From Natronobacterium haloterrestre (lineage in GTDB: Archaea > Halobacteriota > Halobacteria > Halobacteriales > Natrialbaceae): DNA of 64,000 nt. The notes under the pieces are model-generated. The model saw nothing but the letters and a program-made list of their open reading frames with translations, did no database searches and was not told where the DNA came from. The stretch lies in NCBI RefSeq assembly GCF_900112205.1, contig NZ_FOKW01000007.1, forward strand, positions 186,001-250,000, written 5' to 3'. The number at the start of each line of letters is the position of its first letter. The first letter of the stretch is position 1. Position numbers and translations under genes: made by a program. This document shows positions 7,899 to 17,279 of the stretch, piece by piece.

Positions 7899-8428
7899 GT
7901 GAGATACCCCATGAAGTCGACCTCGCCGGCACTCGGTTCCCGATCCCCGGTGACGACCGCCTCGAGCGCGTCGGCGACCCCGTCGGGATCGCGGTCGGTC
8001 GTGTCGATCTCGTAGACCAACTCGAGGCCGTGCTCCTCGACCGCTTCCGAGAGGACGACGTCTAAGGCTTCGCTCTCGGCGTTCTCCGCGGCTTTCGCCT
8101 CGGTTTCGCCACGTTCGAGCAGTCGCTCCTCGAGTCGCTCGGGTTCACACCGGAGGACCGCCACGCGGTCCGCCTCGAAGTGGTGGGCGAGGTGGGATTC
8201 GACGACCCCCTCCCGACCCTCGAGCCACTCCGCCAGGGCGTCGAGGTCGGCGACCTTGCTCTCGCGCTCGGCGTCGACCTCGGTGTACAGCCCCTCGCGC
8301 TCGAGGACGCGGTTGAGGTGGATCACCTCGAGGTCCGGCAGGGAGTCGTCCTCGGCGAGGCGCTCCTCGAGGAGGTCGGTCGCGGTTGTCTTCCCGGTAC
8401 CGGGGGTGCCGGTGACGGCGACTCTCAC
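7895..8428 (-). CDS. Adenylate kinase family protein, Fap7-like
   Basis: A 177-residue P-loop NTPase with GTPGTGKTT at residues 7-15, and an HLNRVLEREGLY segment resembling the NMP-binding region of archaeal Fap7/AK6 proteins. Family members have adenylate kinase or ATPase activity and, in eukaryotes and archaea, take part in maturation of the small ribosomal subunit. It overlaps hisC upstream and the phosphatidyltransferase downstream by four bases each (ATGA junctions). Confidence 0.9.
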   Translation of the reverse strand: MRVAVTGTPGTGKTTATDLLEERLAEDDSLPDLEVIHLNRVLEREGLYTEVDAERESKVADLDALAEWLEGREGVVESHLAHHFEADRVAVLRCEPERLEERLLERGETEAKAAENAESEALDVVLSEAVEEHGLELVYEIDTTDRDPDGVADALEAVVTGDREPSAGEVDFMGYLT

Positions 8429-9585
8429 GCGTCGGTCACCTCCCGGCTATCGGGGTCGGATTCGGGGTCGGATTCGGATTCGGCTCCCGAGTCGACCTCC
8501 GCGAGCACCGCGTTGACCGTCTCGACCGCGCGTTCGGTCTCCTCCTCGGTACCGCAGGTGATCCGGATACACTCCGGCAGCCCGAAACTCGTGCAGTCGC
8601 GGACGATGACGCCCCGTCGCTGTGCTTCCTCGGCGACCCGCTCGGCGTCGCCGACGTCGACGAGGACGAAGTTCCCCTCGCTCTCCCAGACGCGGGCCTC
8701 GAGGTGTTCCCGCATGTACGTGCGGGACTCGCGGGCCGTCTCGACCGTCCGCTCGACGTGTTCGTCGTCGTCGATGGCGGCCAGCCCGGCCCGGCAAGCC
8801 AGTTCGCTGGCGGCGAACGGCGTGTTCACGCGGGCGTAGGCGTCGCCCCACTCTTCCGGAACGATGGCGTACCCCAGCCGAATCCCGGCCAGCCCGTAGG
8901 CCTTCGAGAAGGTCCGGAGGACGGCGACGTCGTCGCGGGCGTCGAACCCGTCCCGGCCCTCGATCAGCGCGACTGCGCTGTCCCGGTCCGCGAACTCGCC
9001 GTAGGCCTCGTCGACGACGACCAGGGTCCTTTCGTCCGTGCGCTCGGCGATCTCGGCGACGTCCTCGAGCGGGATCGTCGACCCCGTCGGGTTGTGGGGG
9101 CTGGTGAGATACACCATCCGGTCGCCGTCGTAGGACTCGAGGACGGTCTCGGCGTCCTGTGCGAAGTCGTTCCCCTTCGAGAGTTCGTACTCCCGGACGT
9201 CGCCGTGGTGGAAGCGGGCGCTCATCCCGTAGTAGGCGAAGCCGGGCGCAGGAACGAGGGCGTCGTCGCCGGGTTCGAGGACGGCCCGCGAGAGGTAGTC
9301 GATCGCGCCGTCGCCGCCGTTTGCAAGCCACACCTGCTCGTCGTCGACGTCCCACTGCTCGGCGATGGCGGCGGTGAGATCGGCGTGGGCGGCTTTCGGG
9401 TAGGAACTGACGCTGGAAGCGGTCTCGCGGATCGCGACGGCAGCCGCGGGGGAGGGGCCGTGGGGGTTCTCGTTCGAGGCGAGTTTGACGAACTCGGAGG
9501 GGTCCCGGTCGAGTTCCCGGGCGACTTCCTCGATCCCCCGACCCGCTTCGTACGCGACGTGGTCGGAGAGGTCTCGCGGTTGCAT
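8425..9585 (-). CDS. hisC: Histidinol-phosphate aminotransferase
   Basis: A 386-residue class I/II PLP-dependent aminotransferase from the ATG at 9585. It makes histidinol phosphate from imidazole acetol phosphate and glutamate. Visible signatures are SNENPHGPSP near the N-terminus, LTSPHNPTG, DEAYGEF, and TFSKAYGLAG with the PLP lysine at K228. The C-terminal R-x-T-C-G segment binds the substrate. The last ~25 residues are an acidic Ser/Glu/Asp tail encoded by a GGATTC-like repeat. First gene of a three-gene overlapping unit. Confidence 0.93.
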   Translation of the reverse strand: MQPRDLSDHVAYEAGRGIEEVARELDRDPSEFVKLASNENPHGPSPAAAVAIRETASSVSSYPKAAHADLTAAIAEQWDVDDEQVWLANGGDGAIDYLSRAVLEPGDDALVPAPGFAYYGMSARFHHGDVREYELSKGNDFAQDAETVLESYDGDRMVYLTSPHNPTGSTIPLEDVAEIAERTDERTLVVVDEAYGEFADRDSAVALIEGRDGFDARDDVAVLRTFSKAYGLAGIRLGYAIVPEEWGDAYARVNTPFAASELACRAGLAAIDDDEHVERTVETARESRTYMREHLEARVWESEGNFVLVDVGDAERVAEEAQRRGVIVRDCTSFGLPECIRITCGTEEETERAVETVNAVLAEVDSGAESESDPESDPDSREVTDA

Positions 9586-9704
9586 ACGGGAACCCTGTTG
9601 CCGATGGCTCTTAAGGGTGCTCACCTCTCTCGAGGGCCGTGGGCGATCGGACCGATCCCGGCCCGGTCACCAATCGCTAAGTAGGGGCCGCGAGCAGGAC
9701 GCGT

Positions 9705-10169
9705 ATGGACATCGTCGAAAACACCCTCGAGTGCCCGCTCGAGGACGTCCTCGAGCGGCCGCTGTTCTGTTTCTTCGGGACCGTCTCGTCGGACGCAGCA
9801 CCCAGAATCTCCCCGCTGTGGTACCTCTGGGAGGACGAGCGGATCTGGATCATCGCCGACACCGGGAAGTCCTACGTCGACCGCGTCGCCGCGGACCCAC
9901 GGACCGCGCTCGCCGTCGTCGACTTCGACGTCGCCACCGGGCGCGTCCATCACGTCGGGATGCGCGGCCGCGCCGACGTCGTCCCGTTCGACGAGGACCG
10001 CGCCGAGCGACTCCTGGGACGGTATCTCGGCCCCGAGGAGAACGAGTGGGATCCCCGGTTCAGGGGCCTCGATCCCGACCGCTGGCGGTTCGTTCGCTTC
10101 GAGCCGGGGACGGTCGTGGCCCGCGACCAGTCGTTCGTTCCGGGGCTCGAGCCGGGAGACGACGCGTAA
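9705..10169 (+). CDS. Pyridoxamine 5'-phosphate oxidase-like flavin/F420-binding protein
   Basis: A 154-residue split-barrel protein. The pattern of a short N-terminal helix, FFGTVSSDAAPRISPLWYLWEDERIWI, and then DPRTALAVVDFD is typical of the PNPOx-like superfamily that binds FMN or F420. The exact substrate is unknown; family members include F420-dependent reductases and heme-utilisation proteins. The last residues form an acidic tail. It stands alone, with the start supported by family-like N-terminal content. Confidence 0.83.
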   Translation: MDIVENTLECPLEDVLERPLFCFFGTVSSDAAPRISPLWYLWEDERIWIIADTGKSYVDRVAADPRTALAVVDFDVATGRVHHVGMRGRADVVPFDEDRAERLLGRYLGPEENEWDPRFRGLDPDRWRFVRFEPGTVVARDQSFVPGLEPGDDA

Positions 10170-10232
10170 GCCGCTCCGGTAGACGGGATCGACGTTCGAA
10201 TACTATCGATCGTGGTACCGTTACCCTCGGAA

Positions 10233-10243
10233 GACTTATCCGG
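10233..10243 (+). promoter_or_regulatory. TATA-like box of the cold-shock gene
   Basis: The AT-containing GACTTATCC string is centred about 30 bases before the ATG at 10268, fitting a leaderless or near-leaderless transcript. Confidence 0.5.
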
Positions 10244-10267
10244 GTATCGACCATACGTTTGTTTGTA

Positions 10268-10462
10268 ATGGCAAACGGTAACGTTGATTTCTTCAACGAC
10301 ACTGGCGGCTACGGTTTCATCTCGACGGACGACGCGGACGACGACGTATTCTTCCACATGGAAGACGTTGGCGGCCCGGACCTCGAGGAAGGACAGGACG
10401 TCGAATTCGACATCGAACAGGCCCCCAAGGGCCCCCGCGCGACGAACCTCGTCCGCAACTAA
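10268..10462 (+). CDS. cspA: Cold-shock protein (CspA family)
   Basis: A 64-residue single OB-fold protein. RNP1 is GGYGFIS and RNP2 is VFFHM, both intact, so it should bind single-stranded RNA or DNA and act as an RNA chaperone. The chosen ATG gives the family start MANGNVDFFND; the same frame is open far upstream but that part is shadow. It has its own TATA-like box and is followed by a hairpin plus T-run. Confidence 0.95.
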   Translation: MANGNVDFFNDTGGYGFISTDDADDDVFFHMEDVGGPDLEEGQDVEFDIEQAPKGPRATNLVRN

Positions 10463-10475
10463 TCTCGTTTCGAAC

Positions 10476-10513
10476 TGCCGTTTAACGGCATTTCCGACGC
10501 GATTCCGTTTTTT
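10476..10513 (+). terminator. Hairpin plus T-run after cspA
   Basis: TGCCGTT and AACGGCA form a perfect 7-bp stem around one base (10476-10490), and a run of six T follows at 10508-10513. This fits an archaeal U-tract terminator for the cold-shock gene. Confidence 0.55.
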
Positions 10514-10833
10514 GTAACCTACGATAGCGAGCGACGGCCTCGAATCGGTTCGACCGACGTGGCCGGTACTCGACTCCACGAGGGTCCGGAGTCGAGCGTC
10601 CGGAGTGCCGTCCTCGCCGAGAGGCGGGTCGGCCGTGCGGAATCGGTAGCGCGTTCTTCACTCCCGTACGCCCGTGTATTCAGCATTCGGAAAGATAAAA
10701 TAAGCTAGGCTGTATTCGGGAAATCGTGGGTTCGGGAGTACAGTGGTCCGATAATGGGCGACCCAGAAAGCCCCGATCCATTACATGTCCGTCAAATATA
10801 AATAGTGTACTGAACATGTGAACGTCTGCTACC
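10514..10833. other. Intergenic region with promoter of the FAD oxidase gene
   Basis: About 320 bases without a supported gene. A 9-bp inverted repeat (CTCGACTCC / GGAGTCGAG) lies near 10568-10600. A strong TATA box (AAATATAAATAG, 10794-10805) is centred about 35 bases before the ATG at 10834. Confidence 0.5.
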
Positions 10834-12255
10834 ATGGGGGAGAACACGCATCCGCTAGGGGTAATCGCACGGCTCGACGACGACGATATCGCGGCGTTCG
10901 ACGACGATCTGCGGGGCGACCTCGTACTTCCGGATAGCGAGGCGTACGAGGACGCTCGCAACGTATGGAACGGGCTGATCAACGAGTATCCGGCGATCGT
11001 CGCCCGCGTCGAGGGGGCGGCGGACGTCGCCAAGGCCGTCTCGTTCGCGCGGGACAACGACCTCGAGATCGCCGTCCGCGGTGGTGCCCACAACCAGACC
11101 GGCAGCGCGATCGTCGAGGGCGGCCTCGTCGTCGACCTCGCGGAGCTGGACTCGGTGCAGGTCGACCCCGGGGACCAGGTCGCCCGCGTCGAACCCGGGA
11201 CGCGTGTCGAAGACGTGCTCGCCGAGACGCAGCAGTACGGACTGGCGTGTCCGACCGGCAGCGCGGGCGACGTCGGGATCCCCGGCTCGACGCTGGGCGG
11301 CGGCATCGGCTGGATCCGGCGCAAGCACGGTCTCGGGATCGACGCGCTCCGGAGCGTCGACGTCGTCACCGCCGACGGGACGCTCGTGACGGCCACGCCC
11401 GACCGCAACGAGGACCTGTTCTGGGCGGTCCGCGGAGGCGGCGGCAACTTCGGCGTCGTCACCGGCTTCGAGTTCGACCTCTACGAGGTCGGGCCGATGG
11501 TCCAGGGGCTGGGGGTCTTCTACCCGTACGACGCGGCCGAGGCGGTTCTCGAGACCCACCGGCAGGTCATGAGCGACGCGCCCGAGGAGTTGACGACGAT
11601 CCTCCTCAGCGGTCACGTCCCCGGACTGCCGCCGATGCCGGACGAACTCGCCGGCGAGAGCGCCGTCGGCATCCTCGGCTGTTACGCCGGCGATCCCGAG
11701 GAAGGCGCGGAGGTCATCGAGCCGCTGCGGAACGTGACCGAGCCGCTGATCGACATGAGCGACGTGATGCCCTACGAGACGCTCCACGACCTCGGGACGC
11801 AGATGTACCCGTGGGGTCGCAAGTACACCCACCGCTCCGTCTTCGTCGACGACCTCACCGACGACGTTCACGACCTCGTCCTCGAGCGGACCGAGGCGGC
11901 GCCGACCCCGATGTCCGCGATCGCGATCTGGCGGCTCGGCGGCAACGTCGGCCACGGTCCCGACGCGGCCTACGCGTGGGACGACAAGGAGTACATGATT
12001 ACGATCGAGGGCAACTGGGAGGCGTTCGAGAACCGGCCGACCCTCGACTGGGCTGCCGAGACCGAACGCCGCCTCCGCCGCGAAGGAGCCGAAGGGGCTT
12101 ACGCCGGTTTCACCGGCGTCGAAGAGCGCAACTGGGAGGACTGGACGAACCAGGTCTACGGCGATAGCTACGCGCGCCTCGCCGAAGTGAAAGCCGAGTA
12201 CGATCCGGAGAACGTCTTCAGCCGCAACGTCACGGTCGATCCCGACGACGCGTAG
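10834..12255 (+). CDS. FAD-linked oxidase, PCMH/BBE type
   Basis: A 473-residue flavoprotein. The PCMH-type FAD domain covers about residues 45-220, with RGGAHNQTG carrying the histidine that usually takes the 8-alpha-linked FAD, then CPTGSAGDVGIPGSTLGGGIGW, and GGGGNFGVVTGFEF. The C-terminal berberine-bridge-enzyme segment ends in YDPENVFSRN, which closes the FAD site. The family oxidises sugars, alcohols or other carbon compounds with O2 or another acceptor; the substrate is unknown. Position of a C near the PCMH glycine loop is compatible with a second covalent link but is not proof of it. Confidence 0.9.
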   Translation: MGENTHPLGVIARLDDDDIAAFDDDLRGDLVLPDSEAYEDARNVWNGLINEYPAIVARVEGAADVAKAVSFARDNDLEIAVRGGAHNQTGSAIVEGGLVVDLAELDSVQVDPGDQVARVEPGTRVEDVLAETQQYGLACPTGSAGDVGIPGSTLGGGIGWIRRKHGLGIDALRSVDVVTADGTLVTATPDRNEDLFWAVRGGGGNFGVVTGFEFDLYEVGPMVQGLGVFYPYDAAEAVLETHRQVMSDAPEELTTILLSGHVPGLPPMPDELAGESAVGILGCYAGDPEEGAEVIEPLRNVTEPLIDMSDVMPYETLHDLGTQMYPWGRKYTHRSVFVDDLTDDVHDLVLERTEAAPTPMSAIAIWRLGGNVGHGPDAAYAWDDKEYMITIEGNWEAFENRPTLDWAAETERRLRREGAEGAYAGFTGVEERNWEDWTNQVYGDSYARLAEVKAEYDPENVFSRNVTVDPDDA

Positions 12256-12295
12256 CGACGATCCGACACCGATCCCGCTCCCGTCGTCGACGGCG

Positions 12296-14059
12296 CTACG
12301 ACCGCAACCGCTCGACGCGCTCGAGCGTGTCCGCGTCCCCGGGTTCCTTGTCGTCCCGGACCGCGATGAACCGCGGGAATCGCAGCGCGTACCCCGACGA
12401 GTACGTCGGCGAGGTCTGGATCTCCTCGTAGCCGACCTCGAAGACGACGGCGGGCTCGAGATCGACCTCCTGGCCCTCCTCCGCGGCGATGTGGGGCTCG
12501 AGCCGCTCCGTCAGGTCGGCCAGTTTCTCGTCGGTAATCCCGGTCGCGACCTTGCCGACGGTTTCCAGGTCGCCGGTCGCCTCGTCGCGCACGGAGAGTT
12601 CGAAGGTACCGAGGAAGGTCGCCCGTCGGCCCTCGCCCCACTCCGCACCCGTCACCACGCAGTCCAGCGTCTCCACGTCGGGTTTGCGCTTGCGCCAGTG
12701 CTTCCCGCGTCGGCCGGGCGAGTACGCCGAGTCGGGGTTCTTGAGCATGATCCCCTCGTGGCCCGCCTCGAGCGCCGCGGCGTCGATCGACTCGATCTCG
12801 TCGGGGTCGTCGGCGAGCCACAGCAGGGAGAGGCCGTCGACGTCGTCGGGGTCCTGTTGTGGACCGTCGGCCAGCACGCCCTCGAGTCGGTCGTGTCTCG
12901 CGGTCAGGGGCTCCTCGAGCAGGTCGTCGCCGTCGGCGTGCAGACAGTCGAAGAAGACCGGCCGGACGGAAACGTCCTCGCGGGCCTTCGCGACGTCGTG
13001 TTTCCGGCGGAACCGCTTGAGGACCTCCTGGAACGGGAGCGGGTCGCCGTCCTCGTCGACAGCGACGACCTCGCCGTCCAGGATGGCCGGCCCCTCCAGC
13101 GTCCCCTCGGCGAACTCGACGACTTCGGGGAGCGCCCCGGTGACGTCCTCCATGTTCCGGGAGAAGACGCGGGTCGTCGCGTCGGACGCCTCGCCGGCGG
13201 CCGACTCGAGGCCGTCCGGGTCGTAGTGCAACTGGATCCGTGCGCCGTCGTACTTCCACTCGACTGCGGCCTGCTCCCACTCCTCCAGGGCGTCGGTCAC
13301 GGTCCCGGCCTGTGCGAGCATCGCCTGGACGGGACGGCCGACCGCCAGTTCCATCGCGTCCAGCCCCTCGAGCCCTTCGTCGCGGGCGACGCGGGCGACC
13401 TCGCCGTAGTCGTTCGAGACCTGCAGGGCTCGCTCGACGCGCTCCTCGGGGACGTCGAAAGCCGCGGCGACGGCGTCGCGGACGGTGCCCTCGCCGACGC
13501 CGATCCGCATCTCCGAGAGGACGAGGCGGGCGAGATATCGGGCCTCGTCGCTCGAGCAGCGGTTGAAGAGGCCGAAGAGGATGTCGACCTTGCGGTCCTC
13601 GCTGCCCTCGCCCTCGGCGGCGGCGAGGTCGACGAGTTCGTCGTGGACCTCGCGCACGGTGAGATCGTTGTCGCCGACCCCCTGGCCGGCGGCGAAGGCG
13701 CTCAGCCCGCGCTGGCCGCCGAAGTCGTAGCTCGCGGCCACGTCGCCGATCTCGCCCACGTCGGCGAGGCGCTCCTCGACGTCGTCGGCGTCGACGTTCT
13801 GCCCGGCGGCGCGGGCGATCGCCTCGTAGCAGGCGCTGGGTCCGATATCGAGGGTGGTCGAGTCCCACGCGGGGAACACCCGTCCCTGGACGAAGCGGGC
13901 GACGATCTCGACGGTCGCGATTCGGTCGTCGGCTCCGTTATCGGTACTCTCTGGATCCCCAGCGTCCTCGAGGAGGTCCCGCACGTGAGCGACGATCTCT
14001 AAATCCGCGGGCTCGGCTTCGATCGCGGCGGCTCGGTCGGCGAACGTGGCGAACTCCAT
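12296..14059 (-). CDS. lig: ATP-dependent DNA ligase
   Basis: A 587-residue archaeal ligase that seals nicks during replication and repair. The N-terminal DNA-binding domain (about 1-215) precedes the nucleotidyltransferase domain, where K269 in KYDGAR is the adenylated lysine. Later motifs include FSRNMEDVTG (motif III region), LDGEVVA (motif IIIa/IV), EGIMLKN and KHWRKRKP (motifs IV-V). The C-terminal OB domain ends the protein. Length fits archaeal Lig (550-600 residues). It is convergent with the FAD oxidase. Confidence 0.96.
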   Translation of the reverse strand: MEFATFADRAAAIEAEPADLEIVAHVRDLLEDAGDPESTDNGADDRIATVEIVARFVQGRVFPAWDSTTLDIGPSACYEAIARAAGQNVDADDVEERLADVGEIGDVAASYDFGGQRGLSAFAAGQGVGDNDLTVREVHDELVDLAAAEGEGSEDRKVDILFGLFNRCSSDEARYLARLVLSEMRIGVGEGTVRDAVAAAFDVPEERVERALQVSNDYGEVARVARDEGLEGLDAMELAVGRPVQAMLAQAGTVTDALEEWEQAAVEWKYDGARIQLHYDPDGLESAAGEASDATTRVFSRNMEDVTGALPEVVEFAEGTLEGPAILDGEVVAVDEDGDPLPFQEVLKRFRRKHDVAKAREDVSVRPVFFDCLHADGDDLLEEPLTARHDRLEGVLADGPQQDPDDVDGLSLLWLADDPDEIESIDAAALEAGHEGIMLKNPDSAYSPGRRGKHWRKRKPDVETLDCVVTGAEWGEGRRATFLGTFELSVRDEATGDLETVGKVATGITDEKLADLTERLEPHIAAEEGQEVDLEPAVVFEVGYEEIQTSPTYSSGYALRFPRFIAVRDDKEPGDADTLERVERLRS

Positions 14060-14141
14060 CGGCGGTGTCTATCGCCGGGGGAAGTAAAACGGTTCTGAGA
14101 TGCACGACCCTCGTACGGTCCGCTCGAGGCGACGCTTTCCC

Positions 14142-14771
14142 CTATCGGGTCGCCCTGATCCCGACGAACGAGCCCTCGCCGTACCCCTCCTCGACCGGTT
14201 CCGGGCCGTCGATCTCGTCGAGCCAGTGGTAGATCGTCTGGACGAACTCGAAGTCGGTGAAGCCGGCCGCCTCGAGTTGCTCGACGAGTTCGTCCGTCGA
14301 GACGAACGTCGCGTCCCGGTAGAACGGGTTGTGCTCCTTCGTCTCCTGGTATTTGCGGCCGACGGGGCTCTCCCTGTCGATGTACCCGATCACGAGGCTC
14401 CCCGACGGCCGGAGGACGCGATCGGCCTCGGCCAGCGTCGTCGGGATATCGTCGACGAAACAGATGGACGTCACGATCAACGCGGTGTCGAAACTTCCGT
14501 CCCGGAACGGGAGGGATTCGGCGACACCGCGAACCGCGTCCACGTCCCGATCGCGGGCGCGCTCGAGCATCGCCTCGGCCGGATCGACGCCGACCTCGAT
14601 CCCGAGGGGCGCGGCGAACCGCGCGCTGCCGACGCCGATCTCGAGCCCCCGACCGGTCGACGGCACGAGTCGGTCGAGCGCCTCGAGTTCGGACCGATAG
14701 GCGTCCTCGTGTTCCTCGAACCAGCCCTCGTAGCGCTCGGCGTGTTCCTCGAACGGAGCCGTCGTGGGCAT
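14142..14771 (-). CDS. SAM-dependent methyltransferase, class I
   Basis: A 209-residue protein from the ATG at 14771; a longer start at 14798 is possible but less acidic. The fold shows motif I GLEIGVGSARFA, GVDPAEAML (SAM ribose binding), PFRDGSFDTALIVTS (motif II) and VLRPSGSLVIGYID. This matches the UbiE/Methyltransf_11 group. The substrate is unknown. It lies downstream of and on the same strand as lig's neighbour region, with a gap of 82 bases. Confidence 0.87.
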   Translation of the reverse strand: MPTTAPFEEHAERYEGWFEEHEDAYRSELEALDRLVPSTGRGLEIGVGSARFAAPLGIEVGVDPAEAMLERARDRDVDAVRGVAESLPFRDGSFDTALIVTSICFVDDIPTTLAEADRVLRPSGSLVIGYIDRESPVGRKYQETKEHNPFYRDATFVSTDELVEQLEAAGFTDFEFVQTIYHWLDEIDGPEPVEEGYGEGSFVGIRATR

Positions 14772-14881
14772 ACTCGACGATAGGACGCGAACCATCACTA
14801 ACGTTGGGCCCGTATCCGATCCGAGTCGGCTTCCCGCGGCAGGGCCCGCCGTTTTGATCCTGGACGTGGAACGGTCCGAAG

Positions 14882-15559
14882 ATGGACCCGACCGAATTCC
14901 GATCGAGACCCGAATCCGACCGATCGGCCGAAAAGCGGCTGGCGACCGACGGTGCCGGCTCCGGGGACGAGGGAGGCGGTACGCTCGTCGCCCTCGCCTC
15001 CCGGGACGGCGTCCTCATGGCGGCCGACACGCGTGTGAGCGACGGCACCGTCGTCACCGGCGAGCGCGCCCGAAAGCTCGAGAAGGTTCACCCGACCGCC
15101 GCGATGGGATCGGCGGACGGCCTCGGGAGCGTGCGATCGATCGTCCGGGCGGTCCGTTCCGCCGCCGACCGCTACGAGAGCGAGCGAGGCCGCCCGATGA
15201 CGATGCCGGCGCTCGGGAACGCCGCGGCCGCGGAGATCCGGTCCGAGTCGGACGCCGGAGCGTTCGTCCTCGGTGGCGTCGACGACGACGGGCCGCAGGT
15301 CTTCCACCTGCACCCCGACGGGGGCGTCTTCGAGGAGGACCACGTTGCGATCGGAAGCGGCCGCGAGGTCGCCGCGGGCGTTCTCGAGGCCGAGACGACG
15401 GATTCGCTCGCGATGACCGAGGCGAGAGAGATTGTCGCACGAGCCCTCGAGAGCGGCGCCGAACGCGACACGGGGACGGGGTTCGGCGTGTACGTCGCGG
15501 AGATCACGGCGGAGGGGGTCGACCTGAAGGAGCGGGAGTCGATCGCGGAGCTTCGATAG
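14882..15559 (+). CDS. Orphan proteasome beta-type Ntn-hydrolase-like protein
   Basis: A 225-residue protein with a proteasome-beta fold: GGGTLVALASRDGVLMAADTR at residues 31-51, then KLEKV. Ungapped alignment to classical beta subunits puts D49 at position D17 and K65 at K33 of the active site, but the Thr1 position falls on G33 with T34 next to it. It may therefore be inactive, or use T34 after a one-residue shift. The N-terminal 30 residues would be the propeptide. It stands apart from the psmB-psmA pair at 58-59.5 kb. Function unknown; it could be an accessory subunit or a separate hydrolase. Confidence 0.8.
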   Translation: MDPTEFRSRPESDRSAEKRLATDGAGSGDEGGGTLVALASRDGVLMAADTRVSDGTVVTGERARKLEKVHPTAAMGSADGLGSVRSIVRAVRSAADRYESERGRPMTMPALGNAAAAEIRSESDAGAFVLGGVDDDGPQVFHLHPDGGVFEEDHVAIGSGREVAAGVLEAETTDSLAMTEAREIVARALESGAERDTGTGFGVYVAEITAEGVDLKERESIAELR

Positions 15560-15652
15560 GGTCCTCGGCGGACCCGCGCCACTCCCCGGGATCGTTTCCC
15601 TGACATCTCCAGGAGACGTGCTTTCAAGTCCGTCGGGCGCACACTCGGAGGT

Positions 15653-17221
15653 ATGCCAGAAGCGGAACTCGCAACGCGGGTCGCGGACGTCCTGTCCGTC
15701 GACGCCGACGAATTCCGGCGGCGGGCCGAGGAGGACGCCGAGGTGATCAAAGACGCCGTCGAGGACGGCGTGTTCGACAACCCGCAGGCGATCGTCGGCC
15801 TCGAGTACGAGTTCTACGCCGTCAAGGACGACGACTGCGCGCTCCGGCGGGTTCCGCGCCGGCTGCTCGAACTCATCGGATTCGAGAAGGAACTGGGGCT
15901 GCACAACGCCGAGATGACGACCAGCCCCCAGCCGCTGAACGCCGACGGGATCCTCGCCCAGGAGTCGGAGGTCAAGGCCCGGCTGCGGACTGCCCTGGAC
16001 GTGACCCAGTCCGAGCGCATGCGGCTGGTCAGCGACGCGCTCTGGACGCTGCCGCCGGAAGGCGAGGACGCGGGGACGTACCTGACCGACAGCGTCGAGC
16101 GCACGGTCGGCGACACCGAGCGGACGATCCGGATCGCGACCAACATGAGCGATTCCGCCCGCTACCACGCGATGGCCAACACCGACCAGGCCAGCGCCGC
16201 GGGGATGTGCATCGAGGCTCCGAACGTCTCGTTGCAGGGCGATACGGTCATGCCCGAGAGCCTCATCACTTCGATCCAGCCCCACTACCAGGTCGCCCAC
16301 GCCATCGACCTGCCCACCTACTTCAACTACGCGCTGCGAGTCGCCGGCCCGCTGCTCGCGCTGGGGGTCAACTCCCCGTTCTTCCCGGCCGACCTCTACG
16401 ACGATGACGCGACTCCCGAGGCTATCCTCGAGGACGGCTGGATGGAACACCGGATCAGCGTCTTCGAGACCGTCCTCAACGACCCCTCCACCGGCGAGGG
16501 GAAAGTCCGGTTCCCGCGGGACCTGGGGAGCGTCGACGAGGCCATCGACCGGGTCGCGACCGACGACACGATGGTGCCGATGCCGGTCGAGGCCGGCGAG
16601 CGGTTCGACGACGAGTTCCCTCACTTCCGGCGCAAGCACGGCACCTACTGGCGGTGGGTGCGCCCGGTCTTCGGCGGCCCGACCCGGTCGGCCGCCAACG
16701 CCCGCATCGAGTTCCGCCCGATCCCCGCCCAGCCGACGGTGCGGGACTCCGTCTCCTTCCTCGCGGCCTTCGCCGGCCTGCTCGAGAGCCTGGTCCGACT
16801 CGAGCACCCGGTCCACGAACTCGACTGGCAGGTCGCCCGCGAGAACTTCTACGCCGCGATGCGGGAGGGGCTCGAGGCCGACCTCACCTGGATCACCAAC
16901 GACGGGAAGGAAACGACCGATCCGCTCGACCTCTACGAGGACCTGCTCGCCCACGCGGAGGACGGGCTGACGAACCGCGGCCTCTCGGAGGAACAGGCCG
17001 CGAAGTACCTCTACCCGCTGCGCCGACGCGTGCGACAGCGGATGACGCCGGCCAGGTGGAAACGCGCCCAGGTGCGGTCGGCGCTCGAGGACGGCGCGGA
17101 CCTCCCCGACGCGGTCGGGCGGATGCAGCGCCGGTACGTCGAACGACAGAGCGAGACGCTGCTCGACGGGAGTTTCGCGGACTGGATCGTCGAGAACGAC
17201 CGCGAGTGGGATCGGGAGTAA
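15653..17221 (+). CDS. GCS2-type glutamate-cysteine ligase-like protein
   Basis: A 522-residue protein with the carboxylate-amine ligase signature GLEYEFYAV near residue 49, LGLHNAEMTTSPQPL near residue 82, and a C-terminal arginine-rich region (RIEFRPIPAQP). This is the GCS2 (bacterial/archaeal) family that joins glutamate to an amine such as cysteine. Haloarchaea use gamma-glutamylcysteine as a thiol, but their characterised ligase is shorter, so a different amine substrate is possible. It is the first gene of a co-directional set with the aldo/keto reductase downstream (58 bases). Confidence 0.75.
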   Translation: MPEAELATRVADVLSVDADEFRRRAEEDAEVIKDAVEDGVFDNPQAIVGLEYEFYAVKDDDCALRRVPRRLLELIGFEKELGLHNAEMTTSPQPLNADGILAQESEVKARLRTALDVTQSERMRLVSDALWTLPPEGEDAGTYLTDSVERTVGDTERTIRIATNMSDSARYHAMANTDQASAAGMCIEAPNVSLQGDTVMPESLITSIQPHYQVAHAIDLPTYFNYALRVAGPLLALGVNSPFFPADLYDDDATPEAILEDGWMEHRISVFETVLNDPSTGEGKVRFPRDLGSVDEAIDRVATDDTMVPMPVEAGERFDDEFPHFRRKHGTYWRWVRPVFGGPTRSAANARIEFRPIPAQPTVRDSVSFLAAFAGLLESLVRLEHPVHELDWQVARENFYAAMREGLEADLTWITNDGKETTDPLDLYEDLLAHAEDGLTNRGLSEEQAAKYLYPLRRRVRQRMTPARWKRAQVRSALEDGADLPDAVGRMQRRYVERQSETLLDGSFADWIVENDREWDRE

Positions 17222-17279
17222 CGGCGGCCGGCTTGCCGCTTCCCTCACTCACGAGTACCCGCCCTTCGAACCCGCGGGC

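Noticed and set aside
12491-14002. 503-codon open frame on the plus strand
   Set aside because: It is the reverse of the ligase gene. Lig motifs on the other strand are unambiguous.
14798-17248. 816-codon open frame on the minus strand
   Set aside because: It is antisense to the proteasome-like and GCS2-type genes and has Arg/Val/Gly-rich composition. Such long frames arise in GC-rich DNA opposite real genes.
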